Shown: one piece after another, positions 16,767 to 25,175 of the stretch
Position numbering within the stretch: position 1 is the first letter of the stretch
Layout of the letters: each line of letters begins with the position of its first letter
Assembly: GCA_963556045.3 (NCBI GenBank)
Contig: CAUVYA020000002.1
Location: 2,108,001-2,172,000 of the forward strand
Source: UBA4781 sp963556045
GTDB lineage: Bacteria; Chloroflexota; Anaerolineae; Anaerolineales; Anaerolineaceae
Direction of reading: 5' to 3'
Length of the DNA stretch: 64,000 nt
Program-made: the position numbers and the translations under genes
The notes under the pieces: model-generated
What the model saw: only the letters and a program-made list of their open reading frames with translations
What the model was told of the DNA's origin: nothing
The model's database searches: none

Positions 16767-19262
16767 TTATAATTTCTTAAACAGCTCATTTTTGATCAGT
16801 TTCATAAAAAGTTCAACGATTTGTGGGTCGAACTGCAGACCTTTTTGATTCTCGATATATTCCAGCGCTTTTTTGGCTGTCCATGCTTTCCGATATGGGC
16901 GGTCTGATGTCAATGCATCCCATACATCAATCACAGAGAAAATTCGGGCTGAAAGTGGAATGCTTTCTCCCTTGAGCTGGCGGGGATATCCGCTTCCATC
17001 CCACCATTCATGATGACAGTACGGGATATCACTGGCGGGGCGCAGATGTGCGATCGGATTGATCAGGTTGAAGGCAAACACAGGATGCTTACGCATGATC
17101 TCCCACTCATTGGGGCTGAGAGGACCAGGTTTCAACAGGATGGAATCAGGAATTCCCATTTTCCCGATATCATGCAGCAGGGCTCCTCGGCGAATATGGA
17201 TCAGGTCTTTTTCTGGCACACCTAGAAGCTGTGCCATGCGTATGGTCATCTCCACAACCCGCTGGGTATGACCTTCGGTCTCCTGATCCCTTAGATCCAG
17301 TGCACGCGTCCAACCCTCTAGTGTGGTGTCATACGCTAATGTTAATTCGATATTCGACCGCTGCAGGTCTTCCAGCAGGGTGGTGTTATCAATGGCGATA
17401 GCTGCCTGACCGGCAAGCGTCTCAAGAAAATAGATCCATTCCTGATCGGGCGTTATCAGAGAGCGGTTGAAGATATCCAATACACCTTTAACCTGCCCCT
17501 TCGCGATCAAGGGTACAGTGTAAAAACTGAGGAAGCCTTCTTCTTGTAAAAGGGGAAGATAAGCCATGTTGTCATCTACTTCAAAGAGATTCAGCGCCTG
17601 TACCAGATGCCTTTCCATGGTAGCCTGCCCGGATATTCCTTCTCCCAGACGTAAATGGTAGGATTCAATGGTGCGGGTGCGAAATCCCCTTCCGGCCGCA
17701 TAATTTAGTAGTTGTGTTTGTGGGTTCAAGAGGAGTACCGCAGCTGCATCCACATTCAATTTTTCTACAACCTGATCAAGTAATATATTTAACGTCACTC
17801 TGAGATCAAGACTTGAATTAATGACCAGATCGATATCATGCAGTGCAGATAGCCTTTCCAGCTGGTTTTGTGTTTGTTCTAACAAGCGCGCATTCTCCAT
17901 CGAGATGGCAATCTGAGACCCCAATGATTCCAACAGATGCATGTGATTCTCATTGAAAATATTAGGGGTGAAAGACTGGATAGACATCGCCCCGATTGTT
18001 TTACCGCGAATGGTAAGTGGAATACCCAGCCAGGATCGTGAAGGTTTATCCCCATGAATAGGTTTGGCGGGTGGTTTCTCTTTTGGCAGATCTTTGATGA
18101 GAAGTGGTTGTTGATGTTGTATGACCCACCCGATCATTCCTCCCTGATCTACCGGGAATTGTGCTCCTTCCCACTCTGTGAGTTTCTCATCGTTTTCGAT
18201 AGCAGAAACAACGTAATATTCATTATTTTGTTTGGTAGTCTTTACGATGACAAATGTGTCCATGGGAAGAATGCTCTTGATCCGTTCGTAAACAGTGGCA
18301 ATGAGTTTCTCGGATTCAAGAATGCTGGATGTAGCAATGGCTATTTCGTAGAGAAGGCTGATTTCTTTAGTTTGTTGTTGGGTTGATTCAAAAAGTTGGA
18401 TTTTTTCAATGGTGGTAGACAATGTTGAGGAAAAAGTGGTCAGAAGTTCAATGTCATCCTGTGAAAAATAGTTCAATACTGAACTTTCGACATTGATCAC
18501 GCCAATAGTTCTATCATGTATCTTAATTGGAACAGCAGCTTCAGATTGTGTTTTATCATCAAAATTAAAATAGATGGGATCTTTTGAGACATCTGCACAC
18601 AGATGGGGTTTTTCGTTAGTAAATACATGTCCCACGATCCCCTCGGTAGTCGGGATAAGCCGATCTTTTTTTTTGTGGGATATGCCTCGATACGATTCGT
18701 GCATCTGGAGTAAATTTTCTTCTTTATCTAGCAGGTAGATCCCATAATTATTCAAATCAAAAACACTGGTCAATAATTTGGTTGCATCATCCAGCAGTTC
18801 ATCCAGCGAGTTTGATCGAGCCGCTGAGAGTGTGATTCCATGCAAGATTTCCAATTCCGTGAGCTGGCGTTTTAGAGAGACTTCGTTATTCATCTGGTCA
18901 GTAATGTTATCTCCGATACAAATAAAATTGGTTATTGGGTTATCTTTTCTGTTTGATTTATTTATATACCACTTTACGGTGAGCTCTTTTCCATTTTTAA
19001 TTCTAATGGGTATTATAAAATTTTGACCTGGTTTTCCAGCATGAATATACCTATCAAATAATTCTCTTGTTTGATCTTGTATAGCTGGGTCAGTCAATTT
19101 CTGGATCCATGATGCACCCAATAAATCGCTTGATGAATACCCTGTAAGGTTCATCAAAGAGGCATTAATGTATTCAATCTCAGCTTGATCATTCACAAGC
19201 ATTACCAGGAATGGAAGATGGTCAAAAATGGAGTTTACCTGTATACAATTTTTTTCAACCAT
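16767..19262 (-). CDS. PAS-GAF-GAF-GAF-HD-GYP sensor phosphodiesterase
   Basis: The 831-residue soluble protein has a PAS domain (about 10-120), three GAF domains (about 135-295, 305-460, 470-635) and an HD-GYP domain (about 650-831). Catalytic motifs are intact: EGHTQRV, LLHDIGKMGIPD and YCHHEWWDGSGYP. The protein is therefore expected to hydrolyse c-di-GMP. There is no membrane segment, so sensing is cytoplasmic. It converges on the GT2-HEAT gene with 5 bases between the stops, and is divergent from the GGDEF gene, which would make its substrate. A nested hairpin lies in its 5' leader. Confidence 0.93.
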   Translation of the reverse strand: MVEKNCIQVNSIFDHLPFLVMLVNDQAEIEYINASLMNLTGYSSSDLLGASWIQKLTDPAIQDQTRELFDRYIHAGKPGQNFIIPIRIKNGKELTVKWYINKSNRKDNPITNFICIGDNITDQMNNEVSLKRQLTELEILHGITLSAARSNSLDELLDDATKLLTSVFDLNNYGIYLLDKEENLLQMHESYRGISHKKKDRLIPTTEGIVGHVFTNEKPHLCADVSKDPIYFNFDDKTQSEAAVPIKIHDRTIGVINVESSVLNYFSQDDIELLTTFSSTLSTTIEKIQLFESTQQQTKEISLLYEIAIATSSILESEKLIATVYERIKSILPMDTFVIVKTTKQNNEYYVVSAIENDEKLTEWEGAQFPVDQGGMIGWVIQHQQPLLIKDLPKEKPPAKPIHGDKPSRSWLGIPLTIRGKTIGAMSIQSFTPNIFNENHMHLLESLGSQIAISMENARLLEQTQNQLERLSALHDIDLVINSSLDLRVTLNILLDQVVEKLNVDAAAVLLLNPQTQLLNYAAGRGFRTRTIESYHLRLGEGISGQATMERHLVQALNLFEVDDNMAYLPLLQEEGFLSFYTVPLIAKGQVKGVLDIFNRSLITPDQEWIYFLETLAGQAAIAIDNTTLLEDLQRSNIELTLAYDTTLEGWTRALDLRDQETEGHTQRVVEMTIRMAQLLGVPEKDLIHIRRGALLHDIGKMGIPDSILLKPGPLSPNEWEIMRKHPVFAFNLINPIAHLRPASDIPYCHHEWWDGSGYPRQLKGESIPLSARIFSVIDVWDALTSDRPYRKAWTAKKALEYIENQKGLQFDPQIVELFMKLIKNELFKKL

Positions 19263-19295
19263 AAAAGAGTTTTTATCCCTAACCTAAATACAAAA

Positions 19296-19346
19296 CGCCT
19301 GCCACCTGTTTTGGGGTTGGGTAAACCTGAAACAAAGTGCTAGGCG
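19296..19346. other. Nested hairpin in the leader of the HD-GYP gene
   Basis: Four nested stems stack with nearly symmetric internal loops: CGCCT 19296-19300 with AGGCG 19342-19346, CAC 19303-19305 with GTG 19337-19339, TGTTT 19307-19311 with AAACA 19330-19334, and GGTT 19315-19318 with AACC 19324-19327. The apical loop is 5 bases. On the minus strand a TATAAT at 19370-19375 lies upstream and TTTTG follows the last stem 33 bases before the HD-GYP start. It could be an attenuator or ligand-sensing leader. It does not match c-di-GMP-I or -II riboswitch consensus by eye. Confidence 0.45.
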
Positions 19347-19516
19347 CCCTCCGAGCAATTACTTCTATTATTATAAATGAAAATGCTTATATAGATAGTA
19401 TTTCTTGAAAATTTCTGTATAATAGTGAAACATAGATCAGAAACATGCATTGAGGGATACACCAGCGGGGATTATTTTTTCAAAATGATGACACTATATG
19501 AAACGGAGAGGTCTTA

Positions 19517-21001
19517 GTGGAGGGCACGAGACAGACTGTTCTAATACTTAATGCACACATAAAAGCTGCAGATAAGGTCTATCGATTAATTGGAGATAGT
19601 TCCTGCCATGAATTTAATCTAATTTCAATAGATATTAAATCAAACCTCGAAAAATATTTTCACAAAAATAATGTAGCGATTGTAATAATTTGTGCATCAG
19701 ACCTGGTTGTTTTCCAGGAAGGTTACCAAAGAATTGCAGATTATAATATGAGCCTTCCTCTACTTTGTGTTTCACCTGCACCTATCCCACAGCTGCAAGA
19801 TTTTCTACGAGAACAAGACCTGGTTGATCCGTTAGTGATTTCTCGATTGACCGAATGCAATTTGCTAAAAAATATTTTTTATGCAATTGAACGATCACAG
19901 ATATCACAAGAAGTAAAAACCAGAGATGCAATTCTAAGATCGGTGAACTTTGCTGCTGCAAGTTTCTTGAATCATGCGGATTGGAAAACATACATCAAAG
20001 AAGTACTGCAAAAATTCGCAGAAGCCAGTCGTGCTGATAGTGTAACGGTTTTTGAGAATGTAAAGAATGAGGATGGAAGTATCAATTCCGCCAAACTCGT
20101 GGATTATTGGATGGATGAAAAGGATGCTGCCTTGACATTTACGAAAGCAGGAGAGATATTTACATTCGAACAATTGGGTATTGGAGGCTATGTTCGTGAG
20201 TTAACAACGATCAGACATTTGCAGGCTAATGTGAATGCACTTCCCCAAAAGACACAATCGATATTTCATATGATTAATGTCAAATCGATATTGATCATAT
20301 CAATATTCACGAATGGAGATTGGTGGGGTTTTTTCAGATTTGATCAGCGCACACAAGAGCGAGAATGGAACCAAGTTGAGATTGATGCTTTATATACTGC
20401 CGCAAGTATTCTTTCTGCCGCGGTGACTCGACAGAAGACGGATAGTCGTCTGAAACATTTGGCTACGCATGATTATTTAACGAATCTGCCCAATCGGCTT
20501 TTATATGAAGATCACTTGAATAGCGCGATCTTGCGTTCTCAACGATCAAAAAAATGGGTGGGACTGTATGTAATTGACCTGGATCATTTTAAAAAGGTTA
20601 ATGACATGCATGGTCATCCCTTCGGAGATAAAGTACTGATAGAAGTTGGGAAACGACTGCAGGATTCTATACGGGCAAGTGATACCGTGGCTCGTATAGG
20701 TGGAGATGAATTTGTGATTCTCGGGGAAGATTTAACTTCTATAGAAGATATTAACAGGGTAGCTGAAAAGATATTATCGTCTTTTGTGCAGCCAATTTCA
20801 TGCGATAATTATGATATACAAATCTATCCTAGCATTGGGATAAGTATTTACCCTGTCAATGGTAGTGACAAAGAAGAATTAATGAAATTCGCGGATGTTG
20901 CTTTGTACAAGGCGAAAAAGCGGGGTAATACGTACACGATTTCGGAAAATGACCCGGAAAAACAATTATGGCTCGACAACCTACAAGATTATGGATCGTA
21001 G
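19517..21001 (+). CDS. Receiver-like, GAF, GGDEF diguanylate cyclase
   Basis: The 494-residue protein has a divergent receiver-like N-terminal domain (about 1-130, no clear phosphoacceptor pattern), a GAF-like domain (about 150-300) and a GGDEF domain (about 310-480). The active site is RIGGDEFVIL, and an RxxD inhibitory site (RASD) lies just upstream, so it should make c-di-GMP with product inhibition. The start is GTG 19517, preceded by GGAGAGG. TATAAT at 19418-19423 is a possible -10. It is divergent from the HD-GYP gene and overlaps the following broken PAS/GAF gene by 34 bases. Confidence 0.9.
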   Translation: MEGTRQTVLILNAHIKAADKVYRLIGDSSCHEFNLISIDIKSNLEKYFHKNNVAIVIICASDLVVFQEGYQRIADYNMSLPLLCVSPAPIPQLQDFLREQDLVDPLVISRLTECNLLKNIFYAIERSQISQEVKTRDAILRSVNFAAASFLNHADWKTYIKEVLQKFAEASRADSVTVFENVKNEDGSINSAKLVDYWMDEKDAALTFTKAGEIFTFEQLGIGGYVRELTTIRHLQANVNALPQKTQSIFHMINVKSILIISIFTNGDWWGFFRFDQRTQEREWNQVEIDALYTAASILSAAVTRQKTDSRLKHLATHDYLTNLPNRLLYEDHLNSAILRSQRSKKWVGLYVIDLDHFKKVNDMHGHPFGDKVLIEVGKRLQDSIRASDTVARIGGDEFVILGEDLTSIEDINRVAEKILSSFVQPISCDNYDIQIYPSIGISIYPVNGSDKEELMKFADVALYKAKKRGNTYTISENDPEKQLWLDNLQDYGS

Positions 21002-21843
21002 CGGTTGATACACCAAAGAAAAAACAGTATGTCCGTTGCATCAAAAAAATTTCCAAAAATATCACAGATTTTGAAGTAATTATCCGAACAACCTCTGACC
21101 CGCGAAAAGTTAAGAATGTAGATATATTAATATTGCTGCTTGAAGCAGAGAGTTTCGCGCTCAGCGTTATTGAGAAATTATTATCGGAATTAAACAAGAG
21201 AACGATCTGTTTAATTGATACGCAAATTAACGACAAGGAATTCCTTAAGAAAATTGTGCAGGTTCCCAATCAGGTATTTTTATTTCCATCTACCTGGCTG
21301 GAAAACGGATTGTGTGAAGTTATCCTGCAACGTATTGTGCAAGACTGGCGAACACAATTGATAATCGATGAATCCATCCGTGCAAATGATTCATTATTAA
21401 AAAATTTACCCGGAATGGCATATCGCTGTATCAATGATATATCATGGACAATGAAATATGTCAGTATGGGATGCCGGGAATTAACAGGCTATTCTCCAGA
21501 AGATCTGATCGATAATAAAATGATCGCATACAATACACTCATCTATGCAGATGATCGTGAGATGGTTAATGATGAAATTCAAAATGCGATAGAAAAGAAT
21601 AAGCAATACCAGATCGTATATCGTATTAAAACTGCTGAAGGAACACCAAAATGGGTTTGGGAAAAGGGGAATGCTTTTCGTTCGCTTGACACAGGAGACT
21701 ATTTCTTGGAGGGCTTCATCACGGATATCACCGACAGGGTGATGGCGCAGCGCGAATTGATCGAAAGCCAGGTCAAGTTAAAGAACATCTATAATACTGT
21801 CGCCATTGGTTTAGGGTCAACAAAGAATGGTGTATTTCCATGA
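20968..21843 (+). pseudogene. PAS/GAF signalling protein, 5' fragment of a broken gene
   Basis: This 291-residue frame contains a receiver-like N-terminal part similar in layout to the previous protein, a complete PAS domain (about 140-255, MKYVSMGCRELTGYSPEDLI...) and the first residues of a second PAS domain, then stops at 21841. The second PAS domain continues in other frames: VFHEVNDYFCDLL in one, then TRSDLIGRKASSLF back in the first frame, then the frame of the downstream fragment. At least three frame changes occur between 21838 and about 21960. The sum of the whole region (2558 bases) equals one net missing base. Confidence 0.75.
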
Positions 21844-21860
21844 AGTAAACGATTATTTTT

Positions 21861-23525
21861 GTGATTTGCTGCAATTACTCGTTCAGATCTGATCGGCAGG
21901 AAAGCATCTTCATTGTTTCACTTGAAGGATACAGAACAACCATCCCTGATATTTTTCTGGGCAAAGCAGAGGTTTCAACGCATGCAAAACTCACAAGAAA
22001 AGATGGCGAACTGCTGGATATTCTGCTGACCGCTTCGCGAATCGAAGAAACCGTAGGCAGCGAAATGGTTTCCTTCGCTGTTCTTGACCTTACCAAACAA
22101 ACACAATTGAAGAATTTGCTGGATGAAAGCGAAGCGAAGAGCCGCAGCATCATGGACCATATGCATGAAGGTGTCATTCTAACCAGCGAGATGGGAGTTG
22201 TGATTGAATTCAGTGATATTGCAGCACAGATGATTGATCTCAAAAAGCAGGAAGCCCTGGGGCAGTCGCTCATCAAGTTAATAGATAGGATCGAAAAAGA
22301 ACAGATTGCAAAATTATCCAGCCAGAATTGGAAGCCTTTTCTAAACGATGTTCTTGCATCCAGGGATGCAAAACGGATCAACAAAGAATGGGAAGGGGAA
22401 ATTCGCAATCCATCTGGGGAATATCGTTTTTGTCACATCGAGTTTTTTACCATCGCAACCCCAAACGGAAATCGTCTCGCCATCATCGTACGTGATATCA
22501 ATGATAGCAAGCGACATGAGAGAGAATTGCAGTTTCTGATGGACATCTCCAATGCAATCAGGAAATCTCCGAACGATATTATTGCGATCCGAAAAGCTGT
22601 CCTTGATACGCTGACAAATTTACTGGGATTTCATAGTATAACGCTAGCTTCATTTGAGGATAACCGCGATATAGGATCTATCGTTGAACTCCGTGGGATT
22701 ACACCAGATAAATTAGGCAAAAAGGTATCATGGCAAAATTGTGTTCAGCAGCAGACTCTTTTTGAGGAGAGTGTTTATTCTATTTGTGATGAGTGTATGA
22801 AGCAGATTTTTGATGAAAGTATTGACCCCGCTGTCTTCAAGACAAGAATCAGTATTCCCCTGGTTTTTGGAAATCATAAAATAGCCATCATTTTCTTAAT
22901 CCATCAAGATGAATTCACAGATTACGAATTTCGTTTATTGAAAGCAGTTTCGAATATTGTTGCGAACGCTATGAATCAGGCGATCCTTTTTCAAAGAACC
23001 GAACAGCGCCTTAAACGATTGGAATCATTGCATGTTATTGACCAATCCATCAGCGGTTTATTTAATCTTGATCTAACCAATCGTATCATTCTGGATCAGG
23101 CAAAAGAACAATTGGAAGCGGATGCAGGAGATATTCTCATTTTAAATACAGCCACCAATATGATGGAATATTCCGCCAGTTTTGGATTGATGCAGGTAAA
23201 TATTGATGAGCAGCGTGTTCATCTCAGTCATAGTATGGCTGGGCAGGTACTCATGTCTCGGGATCCATGTATCGTTCCTGATATAGAGAAGGAAGAAATC
23301 CCCTTTATCATGGATCATCTTCACCGATGCGGTTTCCATTCCTATTTTGCTTATCCTCTGGTAGCGAAAGGGGAACCCAAGGGTGTTATTGAAATCTATT
23401 TTCAGAATCCTTATCAACCCGATACTGAATGGATTAACTTTCTACATTCCCTGGCGACCCAGGCTGGTATTGCGATTGATAATATTCAGCTTTTTGAAAA
23501 AATGAAGCGCCTTAGATACGACTGA
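21861..23525 (+). pseudogene. PAS/GAF signalling protein, 3' fragment without an output domain
   Basis: The 554-codon frame continues the broken PAS domain (KLTRKDGELLDILLTASRI), has a third PAS domain, a GAF-like domain and a final GAF domain ending ATQAGIAIDNIQLFEK. The last GAF is clearly paralogous to the third GAF of the HD-GYP protein at 16767-19262, but the coding frame ends at MKRLRYD where that protein continues into HD-GYP. No enzymatic domain follows in any frame before 23594. It is therefore a decayed or truncated sister of the HD-GYP sensor, or, if translated, a sensor without output. The true start codon is uncertain. Confidence 0.75.
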
Positions 23526-23593
23526 ATTTCTCATGGCTGTATCATACACGACAGATTCGTTTATAATTCTGGCTGTGTTTACCAGGAGCCCCT

Positions 23594-23797
23594 ATGGATT
23601 GCCAAAAAGAAAATAATCAAAACAATTGCAATTGCAGTTATATACCCTGTTCTAGGAAAGGGATGTGCTGTGAATGCATTCAATATCATTTGAAAATGCG
23701 CGAGCTGCCAGCATGCTGTTTTCCCGATCATATCGAAAAAAGCTATGATCGTTCATTCCAAACTTTTGCCGACCTGGTCATGTCTGGTGAAATATAA
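23594..23797 (+). CDS. Cysteine-rich small protein, DUF6485 type
   Basis: The 67-residue protein has a CNC...C...GMCCEC cluster, then YHLKMRELPACCFP and YDRSFQTF. This is the pattern of the DUF6485 family found in many anaerobes, and the cysteines probably bind metal. The function is unknown. AGGAG lies 6 bases before the ATG, and a TATAAT at 23562-23567 could be its -10 box. It is followed 66 bases later by a glycosyltransferase gene on the same strand, with no obvious functional link. Confidence 0.75.
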   Translation: MDCQKENNQNNCNCSYIPCSRKGMCCECIQYHLKMRELPACCFPDHIEKSYDRSFQTFADLVMSGEI

Positions 23798-23863
23798 AGC
23801 TGAGAAGAAGGTCGAAAATCATTAGAAAAATACTTGCCTTCCAGTGATTCGAGAGAAAGCTCT

Positions 23864-25141
23864 ATGAAATCAAACGATAGAACCATGACAAAACAGCAAC
23901 GAACAACTTTGTGGATCATAGCAGCTATTGCAGCGCTGTATTTTATCTTGATGATCTTCCCTAATTCCTCCAGCAGTGAAGGGGGCAGCGTTTTTTCCAT
24001 TTTCTCCGATGATGAATTCATCACCTACCCGTATGTGGAGAAAATGCTGCAGGGTGGACCAGATATTCATGAAATTTGGGGCAACTTGATCATTTATGGT
24101 GATTATCACTATGGGTACCCCTTTTACTTCTTTTCCATGCTGGTTTTACTGCCGCGTCGCTTGATCATGGGCGAGGCGTTTTTTGCAGCGCGTACCACCA
24201 ATATTCTGATATTGAGGCAGTTGATCAACGTGCTTCCGTTTCTGCTCTCTGCGGGAATTCTGGTGTATTACAAAACCAAATTTCAGACAGCGTTAAAATC
24301 TATTTTCCTTTTTATTCTTATTCTGCTTATTCCGAGTGCGGTTCGCAGCAATATCTGGTGGTGGCATCCTGATTCCCTCACCTTCCTTTTCATTGCACTT
24401 ACCTTCTTTTTTCTGCAGAAAGATGAATACCGCATCGGAAAATATTTCGGTTGGGCAGCCGCTGCCTGCGGCATGGCAGTTGCGACAAAACTGCTGGGTC
24501 TTTTTTTCTTCCTGGCGATCCCTCTTTACCTGGTGATAGCACGATCTAAAAACCAGTATTCCTGGAAAAAGATCCTAAAAAAGGCTGTCCTGTTTGTCGC
24601 TTTGATGGTTCTGGTGGTAGTTCTTGTGAATCCTTTCCTGTGGTATCGGGTTCCACGAACAGAGATGTTTGCGATCCAGAGCTTTAAACAGACGGAACTG
24701 CAGGAGGGCTATACCCATGATGACCCTTATTATTACCAAAAAGGACCGGTATTTTGGGAATGGACAATTGCCACGTGGTTTGGTGACCCGATATTCATTG
24801 CGTTCTTAATGATTTCCCTGATCGTGGGTATTTTTGCTTCAAAGGGTTTCCGCGAAAATATTTATCTTGCAGCATGGGTGTTGCCTTTCACAATCTACAC
24901 ACTGTTTTTGGTTGCCCCGAAACCCGATCACTATATCTTCCCTGCGCTGGTACCCGCCTATCTTGCCGCCGTGGATATTTCTGATTACCTGCTGCTGCAG
25001 TGGAAAGACCTATCTACGGCTAAAAAATATGCTGCCGCCGTGCTCTTGATCGGAACGGCAGTTCTTCTTATCGGGCAGCTTGCATTCAGCCTTTCGGTAG
25101 ATATCCCGCTTTACCAGCAGTATTTGATACAGAATATGTGA
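23864..25141 (+). CDS. Polytopic membrane glycosyltransferase (PMT/ArnT-like GT-C fold)
   Basis: The 425-residue protein begins with a membrane anchor (about residues 15-35), and FSDDEFITYPYVEKM soon after carries the acidic pair expected in the first periplasmic loop of GT-C enzymes. About ten hydrophobic segments follow. Such enzymes transfer sugars from polyprenyl-phosphate carriers to proteins or lipids on the outer face of the membrane. I chose ATG 23864 because it is preceded by GAGAGAAAG; an in-frame TTG at 23834 is less likely. It converges on a second GT-C gene. Acceptor and sugar are not determinable. Confidence 0.75.
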   Translation: MKSNDRTMTKQQRTTLWIIAAIAALYFILMIFPNSSSSEGGSVFSIFSDDEFITYPYVEKMLQGGPDIHEIWGNLIIYGDYHYGYPFYFFSMLVLLPRRLIMGEAFFAARTTNILILRQLINVLPFLLSAGILVYYKTKFQTALKSIFLFILILLIPSAVRSNIWWWHPDSLTFLFIALTFFFLQKDEYRIGKYFGWAAAACGMAVATKLLGLFFFLAIPLYLVIARSKNQYSWKKILKKAVLFVALMVLVVVLVNPFLWYRVPRTEMFAIQSFKQTELQEGYTHDDPYYYQKGPVFWEWTIATWFGDPIFIAFLMISLIVGIFASKGFRENIYLAAWVLPFTIYTLFLVAPKPDHYIFPALVPAYLAAVDISDYLLLQWKDLSTAKKYAAAVLLIGTAVLLIGQLAFSLSVDIPLYQQYLIQNM

Positions 25142-25175
25142 GTATTGATAACTCATTCAGCGGAGAGAGAATCTA

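Noticed and set aside
19263..19516. c-di-GMP riboswitch between the HD-GYP and GGDEF genes
   Set aside because: I looked for the class I and class II consensus elements on both strands and found neither; only an unclassified nested hairpin is supported.
21875..22408. 177-codon minus-strand open frame
   Set aside because: It is antisense to the PAS region and rich in Ser/Arg/Ile with no recognisable fold. The sense strand encodes PAS and GAF sequence.
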